Assembly: GCA_036351435.1 (NCBI GenBank)
Contig: JAZBPA010000163.1
Coordinates: forward strand, 1 to 14,367
DNA length: 14,367 nucleotides
Direction of reading: 5' to 3'
From: JAAUQA01 sp036351435
Lineage (GTDB): Bacteria > Pseudomonadota > Gammaproteobacteria > Competibacterales > Competibacteraceae
Shown here: positions 8,901 to 14,367 of the stretch, in pieces
How positions within the stretch are numbered: the stretch's first letter is position 1
Layout of the letters: every line of letters starts with the position of its first letter
The notes under the pieces: generated by a model
The model's input: the letters and a program-made list of their open reading frames with translations, nothing else
Databases searched by the model: none
What the model was told of the DNA's origin: nothing
Program-made: the position numbers and the translations under genes

Positions 8901-9851
8901 ACCACCAGTATTGGCATCAGTGTTTACCCGGAAGACGGTCAAGACGTCAACACACTGGTCAAGAACGCTGATGCCGCGATGTATCAGGCCAAAGCACAAG
9001 GGCGAAATACCTATCAGTTTTACAAAGCTGAACTCACCGCCGACACATTTGAACGATTGCGTCTGGAGAGCTACTTAAGACGGGCGATTGAGCACGAAAC
9101 CCTGACCGTGCATTATCAACCGCAAATTGAGCTCGCCTCTGGCCGCCTAGTCGGGGTTGAGGCGTTGCTGCGTTGGCAACACCCGCTCTTGGGGACGATC
9201 CCACCGGCTCGCTTCATTCCGCTCGCTGAAGAAACCGGAATGATTTTGACTTTGGGGGAATGGGTATTGAGCACCGCCTGCAAACAATTACGCAGCTGGT
9301 GGGATATGGGCTTGAAAATACCCTGTATGGCCATCAATCTGTCGGCCAAACAAATCCAACTGGGTAATATTGTGAAACAAGTCGACCAAGTGCTCGCCCA
9401 CAACAAGCTTGATCCTACCTGTTTGGAATTGGAAATCACCGAATCCGACATTATGAAACAAACCGAACGGGCGATTGCCAATATGGACGGCTTGCGGGCT
9501 CTGGGAGTACAGCTTTCCATAGACGATTTCGGCACTGGTTATTCCTCGCTCAGCTATCTTAAGCGTTTACCGGTACACAAGCTGAAAATTGATCAATCCT
9601 TTATCTGCGACATCGCCCGTGATCCCAATGATGAAGCCATCGTCAGGGCGATTATTGCGCTAGCCAAGAGCATGAGTTTGACCGTTATCGCCGAGGGTGT
9701 GGAAACTGCCGAGCAAGCGCTTTTTTTGCAAAACCAGCATTGCGATCAGGCCCAGGGCTATTTGTATAGCCACCCGGTATCCGCTCGTGAATTATGCCGT
9801 CAGTGGCATAGTGCCACTAATGATGTGGTGCGAACGATTGGTGAGACGTAG
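5997..9851 (+). CDS. Multi-sensor c-di-GMP enzyme: 4x CBS - GAF - 3x PAS - GGDEF - EAL
   Basis: Cyclic di-GMP synthesis/degradation enzyme with a long sensory part and no visible membrane segment or signal peptide, so it is probably cytoplasmic. Domains, numbered from ATG 5997 (1284 residues): four CBS modules in two pairs (about 8-60, 75-125, 135-188, 200-252); GAF (about 285-460); PAS1 (466-590), PAS2 (598-718) and PAS3 (724-838); GGDEF (843-1002); EAL (1020-1265). The GGDEF active site reads SGDEF (927-931), with metal-site D886 in 'FLDLDHFKNVND' and an RxxD inhibitory site R918-D921 at the standard five-residue spacing. EAL catalytic residues are all present: E1055 (EALLR), N1114 (NLS), E1146 (EITES), D1176-D1177 (DDFGTGYSS), K1197 (LKID), E1233 (EGVET). 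Phosphodiesterase activity is therefore likely; cyclase activity is plausible but uncertain. A TGA at 5958 limits the start to TTG 5976 or ATG 5997; I prefer ATG. Neither has a strong ribosome-binding site. Confidence 0.93.
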   Translation: MFPKLNEILTDPVLCCTEQTLVRDALNAMKIRQVSSVVIVQNAVPIGIFTEQDALRLASWEGSIDALTLQTVLTHPPITAPAHWDLQQAFQLLADNHIRHLIVTDAQGSVTGIVSETDIMQHLGFERFLQLRDVSQVMTEHVVTLAPQDRVSTALENMTQYRIRSIVVTEQDRVVGILTARDVVRLIADNQDLSQCALTQAMSQPVLTISLDESIHTAVNTMEQAKVRRLVVTHDEGSMAGILTQHDIVRRTQSHYVELLRTVTGNQSRLPTESDHHLYEKTLKAIAKRDALLEISAQLATGLLHETDFAAVVNPCFADLGRIIDVDRVYLFENHRCPETNRLLMSQRYEWCSDHAVSYLDNPELQNVPYTDEINRWSHPLTQNMPIHGLTRNFPDPIRAYLAAQHVVSILLVPIIVQGDFWGFIGFDECTEERTWSTAEKNILHNIAASLGAAIVHQNADQALRASEDRYRRITASVTDYIYTVHVNQGQAVATVHNPACVAVTGYTVEEFTADPYLWINMVSEKDQDSVRQYATRLLSGENPGAIEHRIRHKDGTERWVSNTPVLHYDSAGALVAYDGLVRDITARLQAEQSLRESEQRFRSLVENIPAIAVQGYDQNRNVIFWNTASEQLYGYSRKEAQQCKLEYLLPPDQREDWINAFEHWITDNRSIPAGEITVLRKDGVPLLTYASHVMVRNTHNEPELYCLEVDLTERKQIEEKLRQWERVFESTAEGVMITDLEGRIVAINNAFTEITGYQEQEVFAQTPRILQSGRHDAAFYEALWDTLKTSGQWQGEIWNRRKNGEIYPEWLTISIVETASGQISHYVSVFSDITSMKRSQAQLDFLAYHDPLTKLPNRLLFNERLEHSIQRARRNGHQLAVLFLDLDHFKNVNDTLGHPVGDQLLQKVADRMITQVRAEDTLARISGDEFTLLLDKIDGPGDGVIVAQKLLGLFTQPIIILEHEFFITTSIGISVYPEDGQDVNTLVKNADAAMYQAKAQGRNTYQFYKAELTADTFERLRLESYLRRAIEHETLTVHYQPQIELASGRLVGVEALLRWQHPLLGTIPPARFIPLAEETGMILTLGEWVLSTACKQLRSWWDMGLKIPCMAINLSAKQIQLGNIVKQVDQVLAHNKLDPTCLELEITESDIMKQTERAIANMDGLRALGVQLSIDDFGTGYSSLSYLKRLPVHKLKIDQSFICDIARDPNDEAIVRAIIALAKSMSLTVIAEGVETAEQALFLQNQHCDQAQGYLYSHPVSARELCRQWHSATNDVVRTIGET

Positions 9852-9866
9852 CGCTAACAGGATTAT

Positions 9867-9870
9867 CAGG
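9867..9870 (+). promoter_or_regulatory. Ribosome-binding site of xthA
   Basis: CAGG ends 7 bases before the ATG at 9878, a moderate Shine-Dalgarno at good spacing. It supports that start. The gap from the preceding stop codon is only 26 bases, too short for an obvious independent promoter. Confidence 0.4.
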
Positions 9871-9877
9871 CAATCAC

Positions 9878-10651
9878 ATGTCATTAAAAATCGCCACTTG
9901 GAATGTTAATTCACTACGGGTTCGCCTACCTCAGGTATTGGATTGGTTAGACAATGAACAACCCGACATTCTGGCGGTGCAAGAAACAAAAACAGCCGAT
10001 CCCGACTTTCCCCTCCAAGCGCTGATAGCAGCTGGTTATCAGACATTATTTTCCGGCCAGAAAACGTACAACGGGGTCGCCTTGTTCAGCCGTTCTCCTG
10101 CCACTGATCCGGTACAGGACTTGCCCGACTTGCAAGATCCACAACGCCGGGTTTTGGGTGCGACTATCGGACCGTTACGGATACTGAATGTTTACGTACC
10201 TAACGGCCAAGCAGTCGGCACAGAAAAATATGCCTATAAATTGGCTTGGTTAGATAAACTAATCAGTCATCTACAAGAGCAACTGGCCAATCACACCTAC
10301 TTTGTAGTGCTGGGTGATTTTAACATTGCCCCAGAGGATCGTGATGTTTACGACCCACAGGTTTGGTCCGGCCAAGTGTTATGCAGTGAACCTGAACGGT
10401 CTGCGCTGCAACAGTTGCTCACTTTGGGCCTGCGTGATGCGTTCCGGCTGTTTGAGCAAGAACCGGCGAGTTACAGCTGGTGGGATTATCGGGCTGCCGG
10501 GTTTCGCCGCAACCATGGTTTGCGTATCGATTTAATCTTGGTTAGTACGGCGTTAGCCTCGCTTTGTACTGCTTGCTGGATTGATAAAACCCCGCGTCAT
10601 TTGGAAAGGCCTTCCGATCATACCCCGGTTGTGGCAACCTTCGACCTGTAG
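9878..10651 (+). CDS. xthA: Exodeoxyribonuclease III (AP endonuclease, XthA)
   Basis: Class II AP endonuclease and 3'-5' exonuclease of base-excision repair. It cleaves 5' to abasic sites and removes blocked 3' ends using Mg2+. The 257-residue protein covers the whole exonuclease-endonuclease-phosphatase fold. Active-site residues are recognisable: N11 in 'ATWNVNSLR', E36 in 'VQETK', Y106 in 'NVYVPNG', D147 and N149 in 'VLGDFNIAP', D218 in 'LRIDLILVS', and the D247-H248 pair in 'PSDHTPV'. Length is close to E. coli ExoIII (268). The 'SWWDYRAAGFRRNHGLRID' segment is the usual DNA-binding and catalytic surface of this branch. It lies 26 bases downstream of the c-di-GMP enzyme gene on the same strand and may be co-transcribed with it. 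A palindrome 9 bases after the stop separates it from convergent nudJ. The activity call is firm; shared regulation with its neighbour is inference. Confidence 0.95.
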   Translation: MSLKIATWNVNSLRVRLPQVLDWLDNEQPDILAVQETKTADPDFPLQALIAAGYQTLFSGQKTYNGVALFSRSPATDPVQDLPDLQDPQRRVLGATIGPLRILNVYVPNGQAVGTEKYAYKLAWLDKLISHLQEQLANHTYFVVLGDFNIAPEDRDVYDPQVWSGQVLCSEPERSALQQLLTLGLRDAFRLFEQEPASYSWWDYRAAGFRRNHGLRIDLILVSTALASLCTACWIDKTPRHLERPSDHTPVVATFDL

Positions 10652-10660
10652 AAGCAGTGC

Positions 10661-10677
10661 CGCACTATTATAGTGCG
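10661..10677. terminator. Palindrome between convergent xthA and nudJ, possible bidirectional terminator
   Basis: CGCACTA (10661-10667) and TAGTGCG (10671-10677) form a perfect 7-base inverted repeat with a 3-base loop, TTA. It occupies the 32-base gap between two genes whose stop codons face each other, the usual place for a shared terminator. No strong T-run follows on either strand (GTGGTTT on the plus side), so it would be a weak intrinsic terminator or an RNA-end-stabilising hairpin. Confidence 0.5.
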
Positions 10678-10683
10678 AGTGGT

Positions 10684-11136
10684 TTAATCCGAAGGCATTG
10701 CGGTGATTAGATTCAACGGATAGCGGTGCCCTGCCAGATAATCTTCAATACAGCGCATGACCATCGGACTGCGCCACTGAGCTTGTAAAGCAGTTATCTC
10801 TGCCTGGGTTAACCAAACCGCGCGTTGAATCCCCTTATCCAAGGGTTGATCGGGATGATGTTGGCGACGCACGGCAGCATAACTGAACCGAATGAAGGTT
10901 TCACCGTTACCCGGGTGCTGCCATTGGTATATCCCGACCAAAGCTTCGGGTTCGACCTGCCAGGCGGTTTCTTCGCGTGTTTCGCGAACTGCGGCAGCGA
11001 GCAATGTTTCGTTATTCTCCAGATGACCGGCTGGCTGGTTAAACATAATGCGGCCGTCAATCAATTCTTCCACCATAAGAAACCGTCCGTTGTATTCCAC
11101 TACGGTCGCTACGGTGACATGCGCTGTCCAAATCAT
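10684..11136 (-). CDS. nudJ: Nudix hydrolase, NudJ-type phosphatase
   Basis: Nudix-fold pyrophosphohydrolase of 150 residues. E. coli NudJ hydrolyses nucleoside tri- and diphosphates and the thiamine precursor HMP-PP. The match to NudJ is clear: an N-terminal 'HVTVATVV' strand, 'NQPAGHLE' before the Nudix box, 'YQWQHPGN', 'RFSYA', 'AVWLTQAEI', 'RSPMV' and the C-terminal 'AGHRYPLNLI'. The Nudix box GX5EX7REUXEEXGU lies at 37-59: G37, E43, R51-E52 and E55-E56 are present, but the late glycine is alanine (A58) and is followed by W59. The metal-binding glutamates are all kept, so activity is expected. The gene is alone on the minus strand, converging on xthA and divergent from phhB. Upstream on the minus strand TATGAT (plus coordinates 11152-11157) could be a -10 element, but with no good -35. 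The substrate in this organism is inferred from family membership only. Confidence 0.9.
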   Translation of the reverse strand: MIWTAHVTVATVVEYNGRFLMVEELIDGRIMFNQPAGHLENNETLLAAAVRETREETAWQVEPEALVGIYQWQHPGNGETFIRFSYAAVRRQHHPDQPLDKGIQRAVWLTQAEITALQAQWRSPMVMRCIEDYLAGHRYPLNLITAMPSD

Positions 11137-11221
11137 GGGTTTGCAGCTCTAATCATAAGCCCGCCGTGTTGGGATTAGGCGCGCGGCACAATCCCCATGG
11201 TTTGGGGCAATCGTTTGGAGA

Positions 11222-11227
11222 TATACT
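11222..11227 (+). promoter_or_regulatory. Candidate -10 element for phhB
   Basis: TATACT matches five of six positions of the sigma70 -10 consensus and lies 81 bases upstream of the phhB start. The region 16-18 bases upstream (GGTTTGG) is only a poor -35, so the call is tentative. Confidence 0.3.
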
Positions 11228-11283
11228 GTAGCGGATTTTTTTTCCACCTTCACGATCTATAGAGCAGTACGGTCAGTCGCCGC

Positions 11284-11295
11284 CCTATCGATAGG
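11284..11295. repeat. 12-base perfect palindrome upstream of phhB
   Basis: CCTATCGATAGG is fully self-complementary. It sits 2 bases before the phhB Shine-Dalgarno and so in the likely 5' untranslated region. It could be a repressor site or a small RNA hairpin without a loop, or chance. There is no second copy nearby. Confidence 0.35.
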
Positions 11296-11297
11296 CG

Positions 11298-11302
11298 AGA
11301 GG
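11298..11302 (+). promoter_or_regulatory. Ribosome-binding site of phhB
   Basis: AGAGG ends 6 bases before the ATG at 11309. It is one of the two best Shine-Dalgarno matches in the window, and it fixes the phhB start. Confidence 0.65.
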
Positions 11303-11308
11303 TTATTC

Positions 11309-11638
11309 ATGAATTTATCCGAAAAAAGCTGTGTGCCTTGCCAGGGAGGGGTACCCCCGTTAGCTCAGGAAACAGCAGAAAGTCTGTTGGCGCAAACCCC
11401 CGGTTGGTCATTAACCCAGGAAGGCACTCGATTGGAACGCCGGTTTGTTTTTAACAGCTTCGCTGCTGCGTTGGCATTCGTCAACCGAGTCGGTGAAATC
11501 GCCGAACAGGAGGATCATCACCCGGATATTTCATTTGGTTGGGGCTATGCCACAGTGGTTTACTATACCCATAAGATTGGTGGGCTCCATGAAAACGATT
11601 TCGTCATGGCGGCTAAGCTTAATACGGCTTACGGTTGA
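11309..11638 (+). CDS. phhB: Pterin-4a-carbinolamine dehydratase (PCD/DCoH family)
   Basis: Small cytoplasmic enzyme (109 residues, normal size) that dehydrates 4a-hydroxy-tetrahydropterin to quinonoid dihydropterin, recycling the cofactor of aromatic amino acid hydroxylases. The family signature is complete: 'EDHHPD' with H70-H71 and D73, 'Y..VVYYTHKIGGL' with T87-H88 and G92-L93, and D97-F98 before the final helix. Human PCD uses the histidines equivalent to H70/H71 and H88. The N-terminal C8-x2-C11 followed by GG and 'PPL' is typical of bacterial members. The start is fixed by a good ribosome-binding site. No phenylalanine hydroxylase gene (phhA) is in the window, so its pterin partner is unknown; in bacteria lacking PhhA this family has been linked to molybdopterin metabolism. 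It is followed 128 bases later by clpS, which probably has its own promoter. Confidence 0.93.
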   Translation: MNLSEKSCVPCQGGVPPLAQETAESLLAQTPGWSLTQEGTRLERRFVFNSFAAALAFVNRVGEIAEQEDHHPDISFGWGYATVVYYTHKIGGLHENDFVMAAKLNTAYG

Positions 11639-11681
11639 GCGCGATAAAAACTCGCTTCTTACTTGCGCCGGGGTATAAAAA

Positions 11682-11710
11682 TTGCTTACTCGTGGTGGAG
11701 GCTGTAAATT
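11682..11710 (+). promoter_or_regulatory. Possible sigma70 promoter for clpS-clpA
   Basis: TTGCTT (11682-11687) and TAAATT (11705-11710) are separated by 17 bases. The -35 matches three of six positions and the -10 four of six, so it is weak. A separate TATAAA at 11674-11679 is a better -10 but has no acceptable -35. The 128-base gap upstream of clpS is otherwise featureless, with no convincing terminator after phhB. Confidence 0.3.
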
Positions 11711-11766
11711 TTATGGGATGTTGCTACTCTGAATAGTGAGCGCCCTGATAACTGACGGTATACCCA

Positions 11767-12093
11767 ATGAGCACGGAAAGTAACAATCCTGCCAACGGCG
11801 ATAACGGCCTTGCCGTAGAACAGGCGAAGCCCAAGCTCAAACAACCACGTTTATACAAAGTCATCTTATTGAATGACGATTACACACCGATGGAGTTCGT
11901 CGTGCAAATTCTGGAGCAATTCTTTGCGATGAGTCGTGAGAAGGCCACTCAGATCATGCTGCACGTACACACCCGAGGCAAAGGAATATGTGGTGTTTAT
12001 ACTCACGAAATAGCGGAAACTAAAGTCGCGCAAGTCAATGATTACTCGCGCAGCCATCAACATCCGCTGATGTGTACCATGGAAGAGGCTTAA
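11767..12093 (+). CDS. clpS: ClpS, N-end-rule adaptor of the ClpAP protease
   Basis: Adaptor that binds proteins with bulky hydrophobic N-terminal residues (N-degrons) and delivers them to ClpA. At 108 residues it has normal length: a flexible, low-complexity N-terminal tail (about 1-28) needed for delivery, then the ClpS core. Substrate-pocket residues match E. coli: N36-D37-D38 in 'LLNDDYTPMEFV', gate residue M42, and H68 in 'MLHVHTRGKGICGVY'. 'AETKVAQVNDYSRSHQHPLMCTMEEA' closes the protein as in E. coli. The ATG at 11767 has no strong Shine-Dalgarno; the next in-frame ATG (M42) would cut into the core, so this start is kept. clpA starts 25 bases after the stop, forming the classic clpS-clpA pair. 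Confident by direct comparison with the known family sequence. Confidence 0.97.
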   Translation: MSTESNNPANGDNGLAVEQAKPKLKQPRLYKVILLNDDYTPMEFVVQILEQFFAMSREKATQIMLHVHTRGKGICGVYTHEIAETKVAQVNDYSRSHQHPLMCTMEEA

Positions 12094-12103
12094 CCTTAAA
12101 TAC

Positions 12104-12110
12104 GATGAGG
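12104..12110 (+). promoter_or_regulatory. Ribosome-binding site of clpA
   Basis: GATGAGG ends 8 bases before the ATG at 12119. It fixes the clpA start, and the resulting N-terminus (MLSKDLEFS) aligns with that of E. coli ClpA. Confidence 0.6.
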
Positions 12111-12118
12111 TCTACATT

Positions 12119-14367
12119 ATGTTGAGCAAGGACCTGGAGTTTTCCATTAACCTCGCGTTCAAGGAAGCTCGCGATCGACGGCATGAGTTTATGACCGTAG
12201 AACACTTGCTGCTGGCCTTGCTTGATAATCCTTCAGCCGCGGAGGTGCTGAGGGCCTGTGGCGGTAATCTGGACCGCTTGCGGCGTGAGTTGCAAACGTT
12301 CATTCGTGAAAGCACGCCGATTCTCAGCACCGGCGATCCGCGTGAAACCCAGCCCACTCTGGGGTTTCAGCGTGTTTTACAACGCGCCGTGCTCCATGTG
12401 CAATCATCCGGCAACAAGGAAGTCACCGGGGCTAATGTGCTGGTAGCCATCTTCGGTGAGCAAGAATCTCAGGCGGTCTATTGCCTTAAACAACAAGATG
12501 TCAGCCGCCTTGATGTGGTGAATTACATTTCTCATGGTATTTCCAAAGTATCGGACGATAATGAGATGCCTTCCTCCGGGAACGACGAGGAAACCAGCGG
12601 TGACACGCAAAGTTCCCGACCACTGGATAACTTCGCCAGCAACTTGAACGAATTAGCCCGACAGGGCCGCATCGACCCGTTGATCGGTCGGGAAACCGAA
12701 GTCGAACGGACCATTCAGATTCTCTGTCGACGCCGCAAAAACAATCCCCTGTTTGTCGGTGAGGCGGGGGTAGGCAAAACCGCGATTGCTGAAGGACTGG
12801 CGAAATTAATCGTCGATGCGCAAGTCCCGGAAGTGCTCGAAAATGCGGTCATCTATGCCTTGGATCTCGGTTCTTTGGTGGCCGGCACTAAATATCGTGG
12901 CGACTTCGAAAAACGTCTCAAGGCGGTGTTGGCGCAACTCCGTAAACAGCGTAATGCCGTTCTGTTCATCGACGAAATCCATACTCTGATCGGTGCAGGC
13001 GCTGCTTCGGGCGGCGTCATGGATGCCTCTAACCTGATCAAGCCCATGTTAGCCTCGGGGGAACTCAAGTGTATCGGCTCCACTACTTATCAGGAATACC
13101 GGGGCATTTTCGAAAAAGATCGTGCACTAGCGCGGCGCTTTCAGAAAATCGATATACCTGAGCCATCCGAAGAAGAGACCTATCAAATTCTTAAGGGGCT
13201 CAAAACCCGTTTCGAAGAGCACCACGACGTCAAATATTCATCTAAAGCCTTGCGTACAGCGGTTGAATTGGCGTCTCGCTATATCAACGACCGCCACCTG
13301 CCGGACAAAGCCATTGATGTCATTGATGAGGCTGGTGCGAGCCAACGTCTTTTGCCAGCAGCCAAACGTAAAAAGGTAGTTGGGGTCACGGAAATTGAAG
13401 CGATTATCGCCAAAATCGCCCGCATACCGCCGAAGAGTGTTTCAGCCTCAGATAAGGATGTGCTGCGCAATCTGGAACGCGATTTGAAATTAGTGGTATT
13501 CGGACAGGATGAGGCTATCGGCACCTTATCCAATGCCATCAAGATGTCGCGCGCCGGTTTAGGCAACGAACAAAAACCGATTGGCTGTTTTTTGTTTGCT
13601 GGCCCGACCGGGGTCGGCAAGACCGAAGTCACCAAGCAGTTATCCAATGTCATGGCGATTGAGTTGGTCCGCTTCGATATGTCTGAGTACATGGAGCGAC
13701 ATACCGTATCACGCCTGATCGGCGCCCCACCGGGTTATGTCGGCTTCGATCAAGGCGGGCTGCTAACCGATGCCATTCTCAAGCATCCTCACGCGGTACT
13801 ATTGTTAGATGAAATTGAGAAAGCGCATCCAGATGTATTCAACCTGCTATTACAGGTTATGGACCACGGGACACTGACCGATAACAATGGCCGCAAAGCT
13901 GATTTTCGTAACGTCATCATCGTCATGACCACCAATGCCGGCGCAGAGCAGATGGATCGCCCCTCCATCGGTTTCACCGCACAGGATCACAGCAGTGATG
14001 GAATGGAATTCATCAAACGGATGTTTTCTCCAGAATTTCGCAATCGTTTAGACGCGATTATTCAATTCAAGGCGCTTGACGTTGCCACGATCAATCACGT
14101 GGTGGACAAGTTCATCATCGAATTGGAGGCGCAACTAGAACCGAAGGGAGTGACCGTGGAGGTCGACGAGGCTGCCCGCACTTGGTTGGCAACGCGCGGC
14201 TACGATCCAAAAATGGGAGCACGTCCCATGGCCAGAGTCATTCAGGAGAATATCAAGAAGCCTTTGGCGGAAGAATTATTATTCGGTCGGTTAGTGAATG
14301 GCGGACACGTCATCGTGAGAGAACAAGATGACACCTTGTCGATAGAAATCATGGAAGTCGAGGAAAT
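12119..14367 (+). CDS. clpA: ClpA, AAA+ unfoldase of the ClpAP protease (3' end cut by window)
   Basis: Hexameric ATPase that unfolds proteins and threads them into ClpP; with ClpS it degrades N-degron substrates. 749 residues are present against about 758 in E. coli, so only the extreme C-terminus is missing. The N-domain (about 1-140, 'HEFMTVEHLLLALL' and 'VLQRAVLHVQSSG') binds ClpS. A variable acidic linker (about 140-165) follows. D1 has Walker A GEAGVGKT (214-221) and Walker B 'LFIDE' (D285, E286); D2 has Walker A GPTGVGKT (495-502) and Walker B 'LLLDE' (D564, E565). The ClpP-docking loop reads I617-G618-F619 where E. coli ClpA has IGL at the same position. Pore loop 'KYRGDFE' and sensor-2 'GARPMAR' are present. 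Both ATPase rings look fully functional. It is co-transcribed with clpS, 25 bases upstream, and has its own ribosome-binding site. Confidence 0.97.
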   Translation, partial: MLSKDLEFSINLAFKEARDRRHEFMTVEHLLLALLDNPSAAEVLRACGGNLDRLRRELQTFIRESTPILSTGDPRETQPTLGFQRVLQRAVLHVQSSGNKEVTGANVLVAIFGEQESQAVYCLKQQDVSRLDVVNYISHGISKVSDDNEMPSSGNDEETSGDTQSSRPLDNFASNLNELARQGRIDPLIGRETEVERTIQILCRRRKNNPLFVGEAGVGKTAIAEGLAKLIVDAQVPEVLENAVIYALDLGSLVAGTKYRGDFEKRLKAVLAQLRKQRNAVLFIDEIHTLIGAGAASGGVMDASNLIKPMLASGELKCIGSTTYQEYRGIFEKDRALARRFQKIDIPEPSEEETYQILKGLKTRFEEHHDVKYSSKALRTAVELASRYINDRHLPDKAIDVIDEAGASQRLLPAAKRKKVVGVTEIEAIIAKIARIPPKSVSASDKDVLRNLERDLKLVVFGQDEAIGTLSNAIKMSRAGLGNEQKPIGCFLFAGPTGVGKTEVTKQLSNVMAIELVRFDMSEYMERHTVSRLIGAPPGYVGFDQGGLLTDAILKHPHAVLLLDEIEKAHPDVFNLLLQVMDHGTLTDNNGRKADFRNVIIVMTTNAGAEQMDRPSIGFTAQDHSSDGMEFIKRMFSPEFRNRLDAIIQFKALDVATINHVVDKFIIELEAQLEPKGVTVEVDEAARTWLATRGYDPKMGARPMARVIQENIKKPLAEELLFGRLVNGGHVIVREQDDTLSIEIMEVEE

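Larger units (their letters stand above)
11137..11308. other. Divergent intergenic region between nudJ and phhB
   Basis: 172 bases with no gene visible. It holds a candidate minus-strand -10 (TATGAT, 11152-11157) for nudJ and a weak 5-base hairpin, CCCCA/TGGGG (11193-11207). It also holds a plus-strand TATACT (11222-11227), an 8-T run (11236-11243) with no hairpin before it, and a 12-base palindrome (11284-11295) just ahead of the phhB ribosome-binding site. It probably carries promoters for both genes. Confidence 0.5.

Noticed and set aside
9116..9535. Minus-strand open frame of 139 codons opposite the EAL domain
   Set aside because: It is antisense to conserved EAL catalytic motifs; its translation is serine- and cysteine-rich with no recognisable domain.
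11236..11243. Eight-T run as a possible terminator
   Set aside because: No stem-loop directly precedes it, and no plus-strand gene ends upstream of it.
11639..11670. Possible terminator after phhB
   Set aside because: Only a 4-base GCGA/TCGC pairing around TAAAAAC is visible, too weak to call.
13279..13692. Minus-strand open frame of 137 codons opposite clpA
   Set aside because: Shadow of the highly conserved second AAA+ region of ClpA; no ribosome-binding site and no motif.
1..14367. Hidden defence system, mobile island or novel multi-gene system
   Set aside because: All genes belong to well-known housekeeping, transport or signalling families. There are no integrase, transposase, toxin-antitoxin, tRNA or direct-repeat signs of an island, and SbcCD has its normal form rather than being a defence fusion.

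Overview
The window is a gene-dense, ordinary-looking stretch of a gammaproteobacterial chromosome, with base composition a little above 50% GC. ClpA and ClpS align by eye almost residue for residue with the Escherichia coli proteins, the Nudix gene matches E. coli NudJ, and sbcD-sbcC are adjacent. The exact lineage cannot be read from the sequence; a free-living environmental gammaproteobacterium is the best guess, given the TRAP uptake protein and the large c-di-GMP sensor enzyme. I see no insertion sequence, prophage gene, CRISPR array, tRNA or rRNA, and no broken gene. The only truncated genes are those cut by the window ends.

Left part (1-5877): the 3' end of a TRAP transporter substrate-binding protein gene is followed by a strong GC-rich hairpin. 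Then comes sbcD-sbcC, encoding the Mre11/Rad50-type nuclease complex. The two genes are 3 bases apart and surely co-transcribed. SbcC is unusually long (1245 residues), with a very glutamine-rich coiled coil on both sides of a CPVC zinc hook.

Middle (5997-10651): one very large signalling enzyme has four CBS modules, a GAF domain, three PAS domains, a GGDEF domain (written SGDEF) and an intact EAL domain. It probably makes and/or degrades cyclic di-GMP in response to several inputs. Directly downstream on the same strand is xthA, exonuclease III, a base-excision-repair AP endonuclease. A short palindrome separates it from a convergent nudJ-type Nudix hydrolase gene, the only gene on the minus strand.

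Right part (11137-14367): an intergenic region with divergent promoters leads to phhB (pterin-4a-carbinolamine dehydratase) and then clpS-clpA, the N-end-rule adaptor and the AAA+ unfoldase of the ClpAP protease. clpA is cut by the window end just short of its C-terminus.

I did not find a convincing undescribed system. The items most worth a second look are the CBS(x4)-GAF-PAS(x3)-GGDEF-EAL protein lying between two DNA-repair loci, the enlarged SbcC coil, and the hairpin with no recognisable ribosome-binding site in front of sbcD.
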